Part shown: in pieces, positions 18,478-28,147 of the stretch
Numbering within the stretch: the stretch's first letter is position 1
Layout: the number at the start of each line of letters is the position of its first letter
Assembly (NCBI RefSeq): GCF_018614975.1
Contig: NZ_JAGGNR010000032.1
Coordinates: forward strand, 19,134 to 83,133
DNA length: 64,000 nt
Source of the DNA: Paenibacillus polymyxa
Lineage (GTDB): Bacteria; Bacillota; Bacilli; Paenibacillales; Paenibacillaceae
Direction of reading: 5' to 3'
Notes under the pieces: model-generated
Database searches by the model: none
Told to the model about the DNA's origin: nothing
What the model saw: the letters and a program-made list of their open reading frames with translations, nothing else
Made by a program: the position numbers and the translations under genes

Positions 18478-18572
18478 ATCTTGCATCAAAAACCTGTGTT
18501 TTTCTTCGTTTTTTAGCGTTTTTTGTGTTACATTAGTATGAAAATGATCACAGCTAGGCGGGGGGAAAAGGG

Positions 18573-20462
18573 ATGAAGGCGGATTTGCGGAAAGCTATGC
18601 AGGAACGAGTTCTCATTGGAGATGGGGCCATGGGAACGTTTCTGTACCAAATGGGATTCCCGGTAGGGATTTCATATGAAGAGTTAAACTTGATTTCACC
18701 TGAAGTGGTGGCAGAAGTACATCGCCGTTATCGGGACGCGGGTACAGAAATATTTGAAACCAATACTTATTCTGCCAATTACGACAAGTTGTCCAAGTTC
18801 GGTCTGGAGTCCAAGGTGGAGGACGTGAACCGTTCCGGCGTACGCATTGCCAAAGAGGTAGCTGGAGATACCGGTTATGTGCTTGGTGCAGTTGGTTCCA
18901 TTCGAGGTGGCAAGCGGACGAACGTGTCAACGAGTGAACTGAAACGCTTTTATCAACAACAGATCTTTGCATTGCTTGATGAAGGCGTGGATGGCATTCT
19001 GCTTGAGACCTTCTATGATATCGAGGAAATGGATATTGCCCTTTTGCAAACGCGCAAGCTAAGTGATCTGCCCGTGATTGGACAATTTGCGGTAGAGGAT
19101 GTAGGACACACACTGGACGGATATACAATGCCTGAAGCCTTCCGGATCATGCGGGAGCAGGGTGCGGACGTGATCGGTTTTAACTGTCGCTCCGGTCCAA
19201 ACGGGATTATGCGTGCCATGGAAACCGTCTCCGGACGTATTGGTATTCCAATGTCTGTTTATCCGAATGCGGGTGCAGCAGATTATGTCGATGGTGAGTT
19301 CCGTTATGGTGCAACTCCGGAGTACTTTGGTCAGACGGCAGTGCAATTTGCCGAACTGGGCGCTCGTATTATCGGCGGTTGCTGTGGTACGACACCTGAT
19401 CATATTACCGCAATGAAAGAGGCGCTTGCTGACTATATACCTTCGCCTATTTTGGAGCCTGATCCGTCAGAATCCAAACCGCGTATTGTGCTGCATGAAC
19501 ATGTGGATGAGCGTTCCGGACGTGGAGGTCAGCCTACGATTGTTGATCTGGTCAAGCAGCGTCACACGGTTATTGTTGAACTTGACCCGCCGCGTGACTT
19601 GGACATTGCCAAGTTCATGAAGGGTGCCGAGACACTGAAAGCAGCCGGAGCCGATGCCCTGACACTGGCCGATAATTCACTCGCGGTTACACGCATGAGC
19701 AACATGGCACTGGGTCACCTCGTTCAGGATCGCACGGGCCTTCGTCCACTTGTGCACATTGCCTGCCGTGACCGGAACCTAATTGGAACACAGTCCCACA
19801 TGATGGGTTTTGATGCTCTGGGCATTAATCATGTACTCGCTGTGACAGGAGATCCTGCAAGATTTGGTGATCTGCCGGGTTCAAGCTCGGTATACGATCT
19901 GACTTCTTTTGAAATCATACGCATGATCAAACAGTTGAACGATGGAGTGGCTTTCTCAGGTAAACCGCTGAAGCAAAGAGCTGGTTTTGTAATTGGAGCA
20001 GCATTTAATCCTAATGTGAAATATCTGGAGAAAGCTGTACAACGTCTGGAGAAGAAAATTGCCTCTGGCGCTGATTACATCATGACACAACCGATCTATG
20101 ATCCAGAGTTGATTGTAGCAATGCACGAAGCGACCAAACATCTGGATGTGCCCATTTTTGTAGGTGTAATGCCGCTGGCGAGTGGACGGAATGCAGAGTA
20201 TCTGCACAACGAGGTTCCCGGAATTCAGCTCTCGGATGAAGTTCGTTCCCGTATGGCAGGTCTGGAAGGCGAAGAAGGCCGTGCGATGGGAGTGAAAATT
20301 GCCAAAGAACTGCTGGACGTAGCAACAGCACATTTCAAAGGGATCTATCTTATGACACCGTTTATGTTCTACGGCATGACGGCCGAACTGACTCAATACG
20401 TATGGGAGAAGTCCGAGCATCAATGTCCTACTTGTTTCAACCCTAATAATCAATTACAATAG
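18573..20462 (+). CDS. yitJ: Homocysteine S-methyltransferase / methylenetetrahydrofolate reductase fusion
   Basis: A 629-residue bifunctional enzyme of methionine synthesis. Residues 1-295 form the zinc-dependent homocysteine methyltransferase barrel (GDGAMGTFLYQMG at 12-24; the Zn cysteines are in GFNCRSGP and GGCCGTTPDH, about 205 and 272). Residues 330-620 form the FAD-dependent 5,10-methylenetetrahydrofolate reductase (TALTLADNSLAVTRM-like ALTLADNSL; LAVTGDPARFGD; DYIMTQPIYD). The fusion couples methyl-THF production to homocysteine methylation. The start at 18573 follows GGCGGGGGGAAAAGGG. Only about 140 bases separate it from dapF, including a terminator, and I see no SAM riboswitch there, although yitJ in Bacillus has one. 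Confidence 0.92.
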   Translation: MKADLRKAMQERVLIGDGAMGTFLYQMGFPVGISYEELNLISPEVVAEVHRRYRDAGTEIFETNTYSANYDKLSKFGLESKVEDVNRSGVRIAKEVAGDTGYVLGAVGSIRGGKRTNVSTSELKRFYQQQIFALLDEGVDGILLETFYDIEEMDIALLQTRKLSDLPVIGQFAVEDVGHTLDGYTMPEAFRIMREQGADVIGFNCRSGPNGIMRAMETVSGRIGIPMSVYPNAGAADYVDGEFRYGATPEYFGQTAVQFAELGARIIGGCCGTTPDHITAMKEALADYIPSPILEPDPSESKPRIVLHEHVDERSGRGGQPTIVDLVKQRHTVIVELDPPRDLDIAKFMKGAETLKAAGADALTLADNSLAVTRMSNMALGHLVQDRTGLRPLVHIACRDRNLIGTQSHMMGFDALGINHVLAVTGDPARFGDLPGSSSVYDLTSFEIIRMIKQLNDGVAFSGKPLKQRAGFVIGAAFNPNVKYLEKAVQRLEKKIASGADYIMTQPIYDPELIVAMHEATKHLDVPIFVGVMPLASGRNAEYLHNEVPGIQLSDEVRSRMAGLEGEEGRAMGVKIAKELLDVATAHFKGIYLMTPFMFYGMTAELTQYVWEKSEHQCPTCFNPNNQLQ

Positions 20463-20481
20463 TAAAACGGATGTGATGCCG

Positions 20482-21381
20482 ATGTCATTCAGTATGACCG
20501 GATACGGTCAATCCGCCTTTCATTTTGGCGGCTATAAGGTACAATTAGAGATCAAATCTGTTAATCATCGTTATTGCGAAGTGATGATGCGTCTGCCAAG
20601 AGAGTGGACGTATTATGAAGACGGTTTGAGGAAAATCGTACAGAATCGTTTGAAACGTGGGCGGATTGATGTTTATGTAGTGAAAGAAAAAGAGGAAGAC
20701 CAGGCTCTTCCCGCTGTTCTGAATGAACAGACGGTCAGGGCCTATCTGCAGGCTGCAGAGCAACTGGAGACCCAATATGGAATGCAGGGCAAACCAAGTA
20801 TTGTGGATATGCTTGGGCTGCCGGACGTTATGGTTCATTCGGATGGGACAAGTTCCATTCCCGAAGAGCAGAAGGACGAATGGGAGCGAGTGCTGCAGGA
20901 AGGATTGAAAGAGGCTCTGTCCAGCCTTGAACAGATGCGCGCTCGCGAGGGTCTTCATCTGGCCAGTGATCTGGAACGGCGTATTACCCGTCTGGAGTCA
21001 CTGCATACCGAGATGCTTGATCTTGCACCGACTGTGGTAAGTGATTATCGCAACAAGCTAAGACAAAGGCTTACGGAAATGCAGGAAGAAGGCTCTTTCC
21101 CTTTTGATGAGCATAAATTGGGTATGGAAATTGCAATGTTTGCCGATCGTTCTAACATAGAAGAGGAGCTTACGCGTCTACAGAGTCATTTTGGACAGAG
21201 CAGGGAACTGCTGAAGAGTGATGAGCCCGTAGGTCGTAAGTTGGACTTTCTAATTCAAGAGATGAATCGGGAAGTCAATACGATTGGATCTAAAGCCAAC
21301 CATTTGGCTCTGGTGAATCGTGTTGTCGAGATGAAGGCGGAGCTGGAGAAGATTCGTGAGCAAGCTGCGAATATCGAATGA
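20482..21381 (+). CDS. yicC: YicC/YloC family endoribonuclease
   Basis: A 299-residue YicC-family protein; characterised relatives are endoribonucleases or adaptors in small-RNA turnover. The signature N-terminus SMTGYGQS and the C-terminal RKLDFLIQEMNREVNTIGSKA are conserved. The start is uncertain between a GTG at 20473, an ATG at 20476 and an ATG at 20482; the last fits the family start best and leaves a more normal distance to the weak CGGA site. It opens the yicC-remA-gmk-rpoZ run seen in Bacillus and probably shares a transcript with the upstream fusion gene, 19 bases away. Confidence 0.92.
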   Translation: MSFSMTGYGQSAFHFGGYKVQLEIKSVNHRYCEVMMRLPREWTYYEDGLRKIVQNRLKRGRIDVYVVKEKEEDQALPAVLNEQTVRAYLQAAEQLETQYGMQGKPSIVDMLGLPDVMVHSDGTSSIPEEQKDEWERVLQEGLKEALSSLEQMRAREGLHLASDLERRITRLESLHTEMLDLAPTVVSDYRNKLRQRLTEMQEEGSFPFDEHKLGMEIAMFADRSNIEEELTRLQSHFGQSRELLKSDEPVGRKLDFLIQEMNREVNTIGSKANHLALVNRVVEMKAELEKIREQAANIE

Positions 21382-21432
21382 GCGGCCAAATTTCGGCAAA
21401 AGAGTCGCATGTATAGGGGGAAGAACCTGATT

Positions 21433-21693
21433 ATGGCAATCAAACTCATTAACATTGGATTCGGTAACATCGTATCGGCGAACCGGATTATATCCATCGT
21501 GAGTCCGGAATCGGCGCCGATCAAGAGAATTATACAAGAGGCAAGAGATCGTCACATGCTGATTGATGCAACGTACGGAAGACGTACTCGTGCCGTAATT
21601 ATTACGGATAGCGATCATGTCATTCTGTCTGCAGTTCAGCCTGAGACGGTCGCCCATCGTCTTTCTTCGAAAGATGATGATAACGACGAATAA
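21433..21693 (+). CDS. remA: RemA extracellular-matrix regulator
   Basis: An 86-residue RemA (DUF370) protein. In B. subtilis RemA is a ring-forming DNA-binding protein that activates matrix operons and osmoprotectant uptake. The conserved NIGFGNIVSANRIISIVSPE segment and the basic ATYGRRTRAVI loop are intact; a short acidic DDDNDE tail follows. The ATG at 21433 follows AGGGGGAAG. It lies between yicC and gmk, the conserved order. The window also has an exopolysaccharide-type cluster about 30 kb away, a plausible but unproven target. Confidence 0.93.
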   Translation: MAIKLINIGFGNIVSANRIISIVSPESAPIKRIIQEARDRHMLIDATYGRRTRAVIITDSDHVILSAVQPETVAHRLSSKDDDNDE

Positions 21694-21706
21694 AATGGAG
21701 TGTAAT

Positions 21707-22279
21707 ATGTCTAAGGGATTACTGGTAGTGTTGTCCGGCCCATCTGGGGTCGGAAAGGGTACTGTATGCAGCGCTTTGCGCAAACGGGTGCCGGAATTGA
21801 TCTATTCCGTATCGGCGACGACCCGTCAGCCTCGTCTCGGTGAAGAACATGGTGTGAACTATTTCTTCAGAAGTCATGAAGAGTTCCAGAACATGATTGC
21901 TGAAGATCAATTGTTGGAACATGCGGAGTATGTTGGTAATTATTACGGAACACCGCGTGATTTTGTGGAGAAAACGATTAACGAAGGCCGCGACATCATT
22001 CTGGAGATTGAGGTTCAAGGCGCGTTAAAAGTGAAAGAGAAATTCCCGGAAGGGATCTTTGTTTTCCTGCTTCCTCCTTCATTGGACGAGCTGAAAGATC
22101 GCATTCAGGGCCGTGGTACCGAAAGCCAGGCTACCATTGATCACCGGATGTCCGTGGCGGTTGATGAGATCAGTCTGCTGGAGCAGTATGATTACGCTGT
22201 TGTTAATGATGAAATTGATTTGGCGTGCAAGAGAATAGAAAGCATCATAATCGCCGAACATTGTAAGATCAATAAATAA
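21707..22279 (+). CDS. gmk: Guanylate kinase
   Basis: A 190-residue kinase that phosphorylates GMP to GDP with ATP. The P-loop GPSGVGKGT is at residues 9-17, and GMP-binding residues follow in SATTRQPRLGEEHGVNYFF (about 34-52). The LID/GMP regions continue with EYVGNYYGTP and LEIEVQGA. The ATG at 21707 is six bases after GGAG; an in-frame ATG four codons earlier overlaps it. It is 13 bases after remA in the usual order. Confidence 0.96.
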   Translation: MSKGLLVVLSGPSGVGKGTVCSALRKRVPELIYSVSATTRQPRLGEEHGVNYFFRSHEEFQNMIAEDQLLEHAEYVGNYYGTPRDFVEKTINEGRDIILEIEVQGALKVKEKFPEGIFVFLLPPSLDELKDRIQGRGTESQATIDHRMSVAVDEISLLEQYDYAVVNDEIDLACKRIESIIIAEHCKINK

Positions 22280-22436
22280 TCCCTTTTGCCGCTGCAGAAT
22301 GCGATATAAGTGGGGCAGTTGTCATATCATGTACTGAAGCACTCCTTCTCGGAATGCCCGGATGTGAAGACATGCCACATCAGTTCTGTCAGGCGGCAAC
22401 TTGCGATTATACTAATGCGAAGAGGTGTTTGTTAAT

Positions 22437-22649
22437 ATGCTGTATCCTTCTATTGATGAAATGATGAACAAAGTCGACAGCAAGTATTCCCTTGTTGTTG
22501 CTGCTTCCCGCCGGGCTAGACAGCTACGTGAAGGTGAAAAATCGGATTTAAGAGGTGCCAGATCCCATAAACAAGTGGGCGTTGCACTGGAAGAAATCTA
22601 TGGAGACCTGCTCGTTGTCATCAAAGGACAGGACGAAGAAGAAGAGTAA
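22437..22649 (+). CDS. rpoZ: RNA polymerase omega subunit
   Basis: A 70-residue omega subunit that helps assemble RNA polymerase. The N-terminal MLYPSIDEMMNKVDSKYSLVVAASRRARQL and the following VGVALEEIYGD are typical. The ATG at 22437 follows AGAGGTG by nine bases. A 157-base gap separates it from gmk and a terminator follows 50 bases downstream. Confidence 0.95.
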   Translation: MLYPSIDEMMNKVDSKYSLVVAASRRARQLREGEKSDLRGARSHKQVGVALEEIYGDLLVVIKGQDEEEE

Positions 22650-22697
22650 GCCCCTGTGGCTGCTCTTCAACTGCATACGGCGCAAGCCGGATTAATT

Positions 22698-22723
22698 GAC
22701 AACCGCGAGGTTGTTATTTTTTT
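22698..22723 (+). terminator. Terminator after rpoZ
   Basis: ACAACC/GGTTGT stem with a GCGA tetraloop, then TTATTTTTTT. Confidence 0.8.
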
Positions 22724-22787
22724 ACGAATAAGCATATTTCAATGAACTCATTGTTTAGACGTCGTATAAATATCGGGGGAAATAAAC

Positions 22788-24023
22788 ATGTTGAACGGTA
22801 AAAAAATCGTGCTTGGTGTGACAGGCGGCATAGCCGCATACAAAGCAGCAACATTATGCAGCAGACTGGTGCAAAAGGGTGCCGATGTTCATGTGATCAT
22901 GACAGCTTCCGCTACACAGTTTATTACCGAATTAACGCTGCAAACGTTGACCCGAAACACCGTATATACCGATACATTTGATGAGCGTGAACCAGCTGTC
23001 GTATCTCATATTCATCTGGCCGATCTGGCTGATCTTGTTCTGGTTGCTCCGGCTACAGCCAATGTAATTGCCAAGATGGCGCATGGCATGGCAGATGATA
23101 TGCTCTCAACGACTCTTCTTGCCACGACAGCCCCTGTTATGATTGCTCCAGCGATGAATGTACATATGTATGATCATCCAGCTGTAAAGCATAATATGAA
23201 CCTGCTTGTTGAACGGGGCGCCATGATGATTGAACCGGGTGAGGGTCTGCTTGCTTGTGGATATGTAGGCAAGGGACGTCTGGAAGAACCGGAGAGCATT
23301 GTGGATGTGGTGGAACGTTTCTTTGAACAGCGTGATTCTGCAGACCGTAGTCGGCAGGGACAAGCTTCATTGTTACAAGGCAAGAAGGTTGTTGTTACGG
23401 CTGGAGGTACGATTGAGCGTATTGACCCAGTACGATACATTACGAACGATTCGTCTGGCAAAATGGGATTTGCAATAGCCGCAGCTGCACGTGATCTGGG
23501 TGCCGATGTGAAATTGGTTATGGGCAATACCCAAGCCAAGCCACCGGAGAACGTTGAGTTGATCCCTGTACAGTCTGCACAGGATATGTATGAAGCTGTA
23601 ACACGCGAGTGGGATGATGCAGATATCGTGGTTAAGGCGGCGGCAGTTGCCGATTATCGCCTAAAGGAAGTTTACACCGAGAAGATCAAGAAGAAAGGCG
23701 ACACGTTGTCGCTCGAACTTGTTAAAAATATAGATATTCTTGAAACGCTGGGTAAACAGAAAACCCATCAGTTTTTGATTGGTTTTGCTGCGGAGACTCA
23801 GTCCGTTGAGATGTATGCACGTGAGAAATTGGAACGGAAAAACTGTGATCTGATCGTAGCCAATGACGTAACCCGCACGGGTGCAGGATTTGGAACAGAC
23901 ACCAACGCGGTACATATCTATGACCGGGAAGGTTTGGTGGAGGAGCTTCAAGTGATGGCCAAGGACGATGTGGCTCATCGGTTGCTCCGGATTGCGGCGG
24001 AGCGCATTGCCGGGAGGAATTAG
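22788..24023 (+). CDS. coaBC: Phosphopantothenoylcysteine decarboxylase / phosphopantothenate-cysteine ligase
   Basis: A 411-residue bifunctional coenzyme A biosynthesis enzyme. Residues 1-190 form the flavin-dependent CoaC decarboxylase (GVTGGIAAYKAA; the catalytic-site HIHLADLADLVLVAPATAN; PAMNVHMYDHPA). Residues 200-411 form the CTP-dependent CoaB ligase (VTAGGTIERIDPVRYITN; SSGKMG; KAAAVADYRLKE). The ATG at 22788 follows CGGGGGAA. priA starts three bases after the stop codon, so both are translated from one message. Confidence 0.95.
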   Translation: MLNGKKIVLGVTGGIAAYKAATLCSRLVQKGADVHVIMTASATQFITELTLQTLTRNTVYTDTFDEREPAVVSHIHLADLADLVLVAPATANVIAKMAHGMADDMLSTTLLATTAPVMIAPAMNVHMYDHPAVKHNMNLLVERGAMMIEPGEGLLACGYVGKGRLEEPESIVDVVERFFEQRDSADRSRQGQASLLQGKKVVVTAGGTIERIDPVRYITNDSSGKMGFAIAAAARDLGADVKLVMGNTQAKPPENVELIPVQSAQDMYEAVTREWDDADIVVKAAAVADYRLKEVYTEKIKKKGDTLSLELVKNIDILETLGKQKTHQFLIGFAAETQSVEMYAREKLERKNCDLIVANDVTRTGAGFGTDTNAVHIYDREGLVEELQVMAKDDVAHRLLRIAAERIAGRN

Positions 24024-24026
24024 GAT

Positions 24027-26576
24027 ATGGAGATTGCCAAGGTCATAGTCGATGTTCCCGTGAAGGAAACAGACCGGCCGTTTGATTACCTGGTGCCTGA
24101 ATCGATGAGGGAATGGATCGAGATTGGCAGCCGGGTGGGTGTACCTTTTGGTCATCGGACGGTGCAGGGATTCGTGATTGATCTTGTGCCGCGTACCGGA
24201 GAGGAAACATTCAGGCTCAAGCAGATTCAGGAGTTGCTGGACATTGTTCCCCCATTATCAAAGGATTTGGTTGAACTGGCCGAATGGATGAGTGGGCGTT
24301 ATGCCAGTAACCGGATTTTGTCATTGCAGGTCATGGTGCCGACGGCATTGAAAGGTAAAGCAGAGCGATACATCTCGCTGGGAGATGCACTTGATGGACA
24401 GATGGCGGATGCACAACCGGATGATGAGGTGTTATTTGTTTGGGGAGAAGAGTCTACGACCGAGAAGGTGCAGCAGGATATCATCCGTTTTGTCAAAAGT
24501 CGGGGTCAGGTACCACTGCAACAACTAAGTCGAAAATATCCCAATCATGCTGCACTAATTAAAAAATTATTGCTTGGTGGTGTACTGCTGGAGAGTCAGG
24601 CCATCAAGGACAAGTTAAATAAAAAAACGATGAAGTCCGTTGATCTGGCTGTAGATATGGCTGCTGCTCAGGAAGCACTTGCTTCATTCCCGGCGAAAGC
24701 ACAGCGACAGAAGGAGATTCTGGCTTTTTTGCTGGAAATGAAAGAACTGCTGCCCATGCCGATGAAAGAAGTGTTATCTACACTGCAGGTATCGGCCGCA
24801 ACGATTAAGGGGCTTGAGGAAAAAGGATTGATCGTTACCGAGGACGTTGAGGTCTTTCGTGACCCTTATCAGGGCAGGAAGTTCAAAGCAACTGAACCGC
24901 TGGTTCTGACCGATGAGCAGAAACTTGTCTACGACAATATCAATGGCCGATTGCAGGAACAACGCCACGGGGTATTTTTGCTACATGGTGTTACGGGAAG
25001 TGGCAAGACGGAAGTCTATCTTCAAACCATTCAACAATGCATTGAACAGGATCGGCAGGCTATCGTACTGGTGCCCGAGATTGCACTCACACCACAGATG
25101 GTTGAACGTTTTAAAGGGCGGTTTGGCGATCAGGTTGCGGTCATGCACAGTCGTCTGTCTGGCGGTGAGCGTTATGATGAATGGCGCAAGATTCGTGAGG
25201 GTCAGGTGAAGGTTGCGATTGGGGCGCGCTCAGCGGTATTTGCTCCATTCAGTCGGCTTGGGCTGATCATTATGGATGAGGAACACGAGACTTCCTACAA
25301 ACAGGAGGAAACGCCAAAATATCATGCCCGTGATGTAGCGGTAAAAAGAGCACAGCAGCACCAGGCCGTGGTTGTTCTGGGTTCAGCGACACCTTCGCTG
25401 GAAAGTTATTATGCGGCGCGCTCGCAAAGTAACGACGATTTTGCACCACTCTTGCTGGAGATGCCAACACGGGCACTGGGTAACAAGCTGCCTGAAGTGC
25501 GGATCGTTGATATGCGTGAAGAGCTGAAGGATGGCAACCGTTCCATGTTCAGCAGGGCTTTGCATAAAGGGTTGGAAGAGCGCTTGGAGCGTGGTGAACA
25601 GACGGTGCTTCTGCTGAATCGCCGTGGATATTCGACCTTTGTCATGTGCCGAAGTTGTGGATATGTGGCAGGTTGTCCCGAATGTGATATTTCATTGACG
25701 TACCATCAGCGCTCGAACAATCTTCGTTGTCACTATTGTGGATATGCGGAAGCGGCACCGGAAGTATGTCCTGATTGCGGGAGTGAGCATATTCGATATT
25801 TTGGTACAGGTACACAGCGGGTCGAGGAAGAGCTTGCCAAGCTCTTTCCTGGTATTCGGGTCATTCGGATGGACGTGGATACAACAACGGAAAAAGGGGC
25901 TCACGAGAAGCTTCTGAAACAGTTTCGTGAGAAAAAGGCGGATGTATTGCTGGGTACCCAGATGGTTGCGAAGGGACTTGATTTCCCGGATGTAACCCTG
26001 GTTGGCGTGATAACAGCGGATTCAGCATTGAATTTGCCTGATTTCCGTGCTGCGGAAAAAACGTTTCAGTTATTAACACAGGTAGCTGGCCGAGCTGGTC
26101 GGCACCAATTACCTGGTGAGGTGTTTGTTCAGTCCTATACGCCGGAACACTACTCCATTGGCCATGCGAGTCAGCATGACTACGTGTCGTTTGTACGTGA
26201 GGAACTGCTGCACCGTCGCAATTTGCAATATCCGCCATACTGTCGCCTGATTCTGGTGACCTTTTCGCATGAGCAGCTTCCGGTATTGATTCGTCTTGCC
26301 GAGAACTATACGCGAATACTGAAAGAGAAGGCCAATGCAGCCGGATGGCTCGGCAGTCTGGATCGATTCAGCAATGATGCCTTTGATGTACTGGGGCCGG
26401 TAGCGTCCCCGATTCCTCGGATCAAGAATAGATACAGATTCCAATGTATGATAAAATGGCGGGGGGATGTAGACGCCATAGGACTAGCTCTGGCGACGGC
26501 CCGGCGCATGGACGATGATGTTCAGGCGCAAAAATTACTTATTAGTCTGGATGTAGACCCGCAAATGTTAATGTAA
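24027..26576 (+). CDS. priA: Primosomal protein N' (PriA helicase)
   Basis: An 849-residue 3'-5' helicase that recognises stalled replication forks and reloads the replisome. Domains in order: 3' binding domain and winged helix (1-300), helicase core with Walker A GVTGSGKTEVYL (about 326-337) and DEEH (about 417), and two zinc sites from cysteines in CRSCGYVAGCPEC and CHYCGYAEAAPEVCPDC (about 545-585). GTQMVAKGLDFPDVTLVGV and QVAGRAGR mark helicase domain 2. It is longer than E. coli PriA because of an extra segment before the helicase core, usual in Firmicutes. The GGGAGGAAT site overlaps the end of coaBC. Confidence 0.96.
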   Translation: MEIAKVIVDVPVKETDRPFDYLVPESMREWIEIGSRVGVPFGHRTVQGFVIDLVPRTGEETFRLKQIQELLDIVPPLSKDLVELAEWMSGRYASNRILSLQVMVPTALKGKAERYISLGDALDGQMADAQPDDEVLFVWGEESTTEKVQQDIIRFVKSRGQVPLQQLSRKYPNHAALIKKLLLGGVLLESQAIKDKLNKKTMKSVDLAVDMAAAQEALASFPAKAQRQKEILAFLLEMKELLPMPMKEVLSTLQVSAATIKGLEEKGLIVTEDVEVFRDPYQGRKFKATEPLVLTDEQKLVYDNINGRLQEQRHGVFLLHGVTGSGKTEVYLQTIQQCIEQDRQAIVLVPEIALTPQMVERFKGRFGDQVAVMHSRLSGGERYDEWRKIREGQVKVAIGARSAVFAPFSRLGLIIMDEEHETSYKQEETPKYHARDVAVKRAQQHQAVVVLGSATPSLESYYAARSQSNDDFAPLLLEMPTRALGNKLPEVRIVDMREELKDGNRSMFSRALHKGLEERLERGEQTVLLLNRRGYSTFVMCRSCGYVAGCPECDISLTYHQRSNNLRCHYCGYAEAAPEVCPDCGSEHIRYFGTGTQRVEEELAKLFPGIRVIRMDVDTTTEKGAHEKLLKQFREKKADVLLGTQMVAKGLDFPDVTLVGVITADSALNLPDFRAAEKTFQLLTQVAGRAGRHQLPGEVFVQSYTPEHYSIGHASQHDYVSFVREELLHRRNLQYPPYCRLILVTFSHEQLPVLIRLAENYTRILKEKANAAGWLGSLDRFSNDAFDVLGPVASPIPRIKNRYRFQCMIKWRGDVDAIGLALATARRMDDDVQAQKLLISLDVDPQMLM

Positions 26577-26692
26577 GCATTTTGCAGCCATGCGGATGTA
26601 AACAAGCGGTATAAACATAGATTAAAATGAATACCCCAAAAATACAGATATCGTCCTGAAATTATGATGAGGATTAGGAAGGTGCTTACAAC

Positions 26693-27181
26693 ATGTCGAT
26701 TCGCATTATCGTGCAAGAACCAGATGAGGTGCTCCACAAGAGAGCCAAAGAAGTAACTAAAATTACACCAAACGTACAAAAATTGCTGGATGATATGGCT
26801 GATACCATGTACGATGCGGAAGGTGTAGGTCTTGCTGCGCCGCAGGTTGGTATTTTAAAACGTCTGATTGTTATCGACGCAGGTGATGAGCAAGGGCTAA
26901 TCAAGATGATTAACCCGGAGATCATTGCAAGTGAGGGAGAACAATTCGGACCGGAAGGTTGTCTGAGTATCCCTGGAATTAATGGTGATGTTCGCCGTTT
27001 CGAGACCGTTACGGTTAAAGGTCTGGATCGTGAAGGCAAAGAGTTGATTATTACGGGTAGTGGCTTGCTGTCCCGTGCATTCCAGCATGAGATTGATCAT
27101 CTGGATGGCGTACTCTTTACGGATGTCGCCGAGAAAGTGTACGAAATTGCAGCCGATCAAACGGGACCGCGTCGTAATTAA
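26693..27181 (+). CDS. def: Peptide deformylase
   Basis: A 162-residue metalloenzyme that removes the formyl group from new proteins. The three family motifs are present: GVGLAAPQVG (about 43-52), EGCLSIPG (about 87-94, with the metal Cys) and HEIDHLDG (about 129-136, two metal His and catalytic Glu). The ATG at 26693 follows AGGAAGGTG. fmt starts 12 bases after the stop, so the pair that adds and removes formyl groups is co-expressed. Confidence 0.96.
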   Translation: MSIRIIVQEPDEVLHKRAKEVTKITPNVQKLLDDMADTMYDAEGVGLAAPQVGILKRLIVIDAGDEQGLIKMINPEIIASEGEQFGPEGCLSIPGINGDVRRFETVTVKGLDREGKELIITGSGLLSRAFQHEIDHLDGVLFTDVAEKVYEIAADQTGPRRN

Positions 27182-27193
27182 GGAGTGATCGAT

Positions 27194-28147
27194 TTGAATA
27201 TTGTTTTTATGGGAACACCTGAATTTGCAGTTCCTTCTCTCGATATGCTGATGGCAGAGGGATACAATGTGGTGGGTGTGGTGACTCAGCCTGATAAACC
27301 ACAGGGACGCAAAAAAGTACTTACGCCAACACCGGTTAAGGCTGCGGCAGAACGCCACGGTCTGCCGGTGTTTCAACCTGTTAAATTGCGTGATCCGGAA
27401 GCGGTAGCCCGCTTGGCTGAATGGAAGCCTGATCTGATCGTGACCGCGGCATTTGGACAGATTCTGCCCAAAGCTGTGCTGGATATGCCTGTTCGCGGTT
27501 GTGTGAACGTGCACGGCTCTCTTTTACCAAAATATCGCGGAGGAGCCCCGATCCAACGTTCCATTATAAACGGTGAATCTGTGACAGGAGTCACATTGAT
27601 GTATATGGCTGAAGGCCTGGATACCGGAGATATGATCTCGCGTGTGGAACTGCCAATTACGGATGAAGACACATCCGGATCGATGTTTGATAAATTAAGT
27701 GAGGCTGGTTCCAAACTGCTTCAGGCTGAAATGCCACGATTGATTGCAGGCGAGACAACGGCTGTCCCTCAGGATGATGCCGAGGCTTCGTATGCTCGCA
27801 ATCTGACTCGGGATGACGAGAAAATGGACTGGAGTCGTACTTCACGTGAACTGTTCAATCAGATTCGTGGTCTTGTGCCGTTCTCCGGTGCATTTACGAT
27901 GTGGGATGATCAGGTCTTTAAAGTCTGGGCTGCGGCTAACCCAGATCAGGTGGACCTAGAAACTTCTTCGGATGCTGGACAAGCAGAGCCGGGAACGGTG
28001 CTGCAATTGAACAAGGCAGGGATTGAAGTCTGCACAGGCAATGGGTCTCTGTGGTTGACTGAAGTGCAGCCTGCAGGCAAAAAGGTGATGCAGGCCGCTG
28101 ACTTTGCCCGTGGTGGTACACTGAAACCTGGAACGGTGCTGCGATGA
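27194..28147 (+). CDS. fmt: Methionyl-tRNA formyltransferase
   Basis: A 317-residue enzyme that formylates initiator Met-tRNA using 10-formyl-THF. I chose the TTG at 27194 (MNIVFMGTPEFAVPSL), eight bases after AAGGAG; a GTG at 27185 lies inside that site. The catalytic Asn-His-Asp set is represented by the NVHGSLLPKYRGGAPIQ segment (about 107-123) and by the downstream D in EGLDTGDM. The C-terminal domain (about 205-317) binds tRNA. Its stop overlaps the start of rsmB by four bases (ATGA). Confidence 0.95.
   Translation: MNIVFMGTPEFAVPSLDMLMAEGYNVVGVVTQPDKPQGRKKVLTPTPVKAAAERHGLPVFQPVKLRDPEAVARLAEWKPDLIVTAAFGQILPKAVLDMPVRGCVNVHGSLLPKYRGGAPIQRSIINGESVTGVTLMYMAEGLDTGDMISRVELPITDEDTSGSMFDKLSEAGSKLLQAEMPRLIAGETTAVPQDDAEASYARNLTRDDEKMDWSRTSRELFNQIRGLVPFSGAFTMWDDQVFKVWAAANPDQVDLETSSDAGQAEPGTVLQLNKAGIEVCTGNGSLWLTEVQPAGKKVMQAADFARGGTLKPGTVLR

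Noticed and set aside
18478..18572. Possible SAM (S-box) riboswitch before the methionine-synthesis fusion gene
   Set aside because: Only about 95 bases are available after the dapF terminator and none of the conserved S-box helices can be found.
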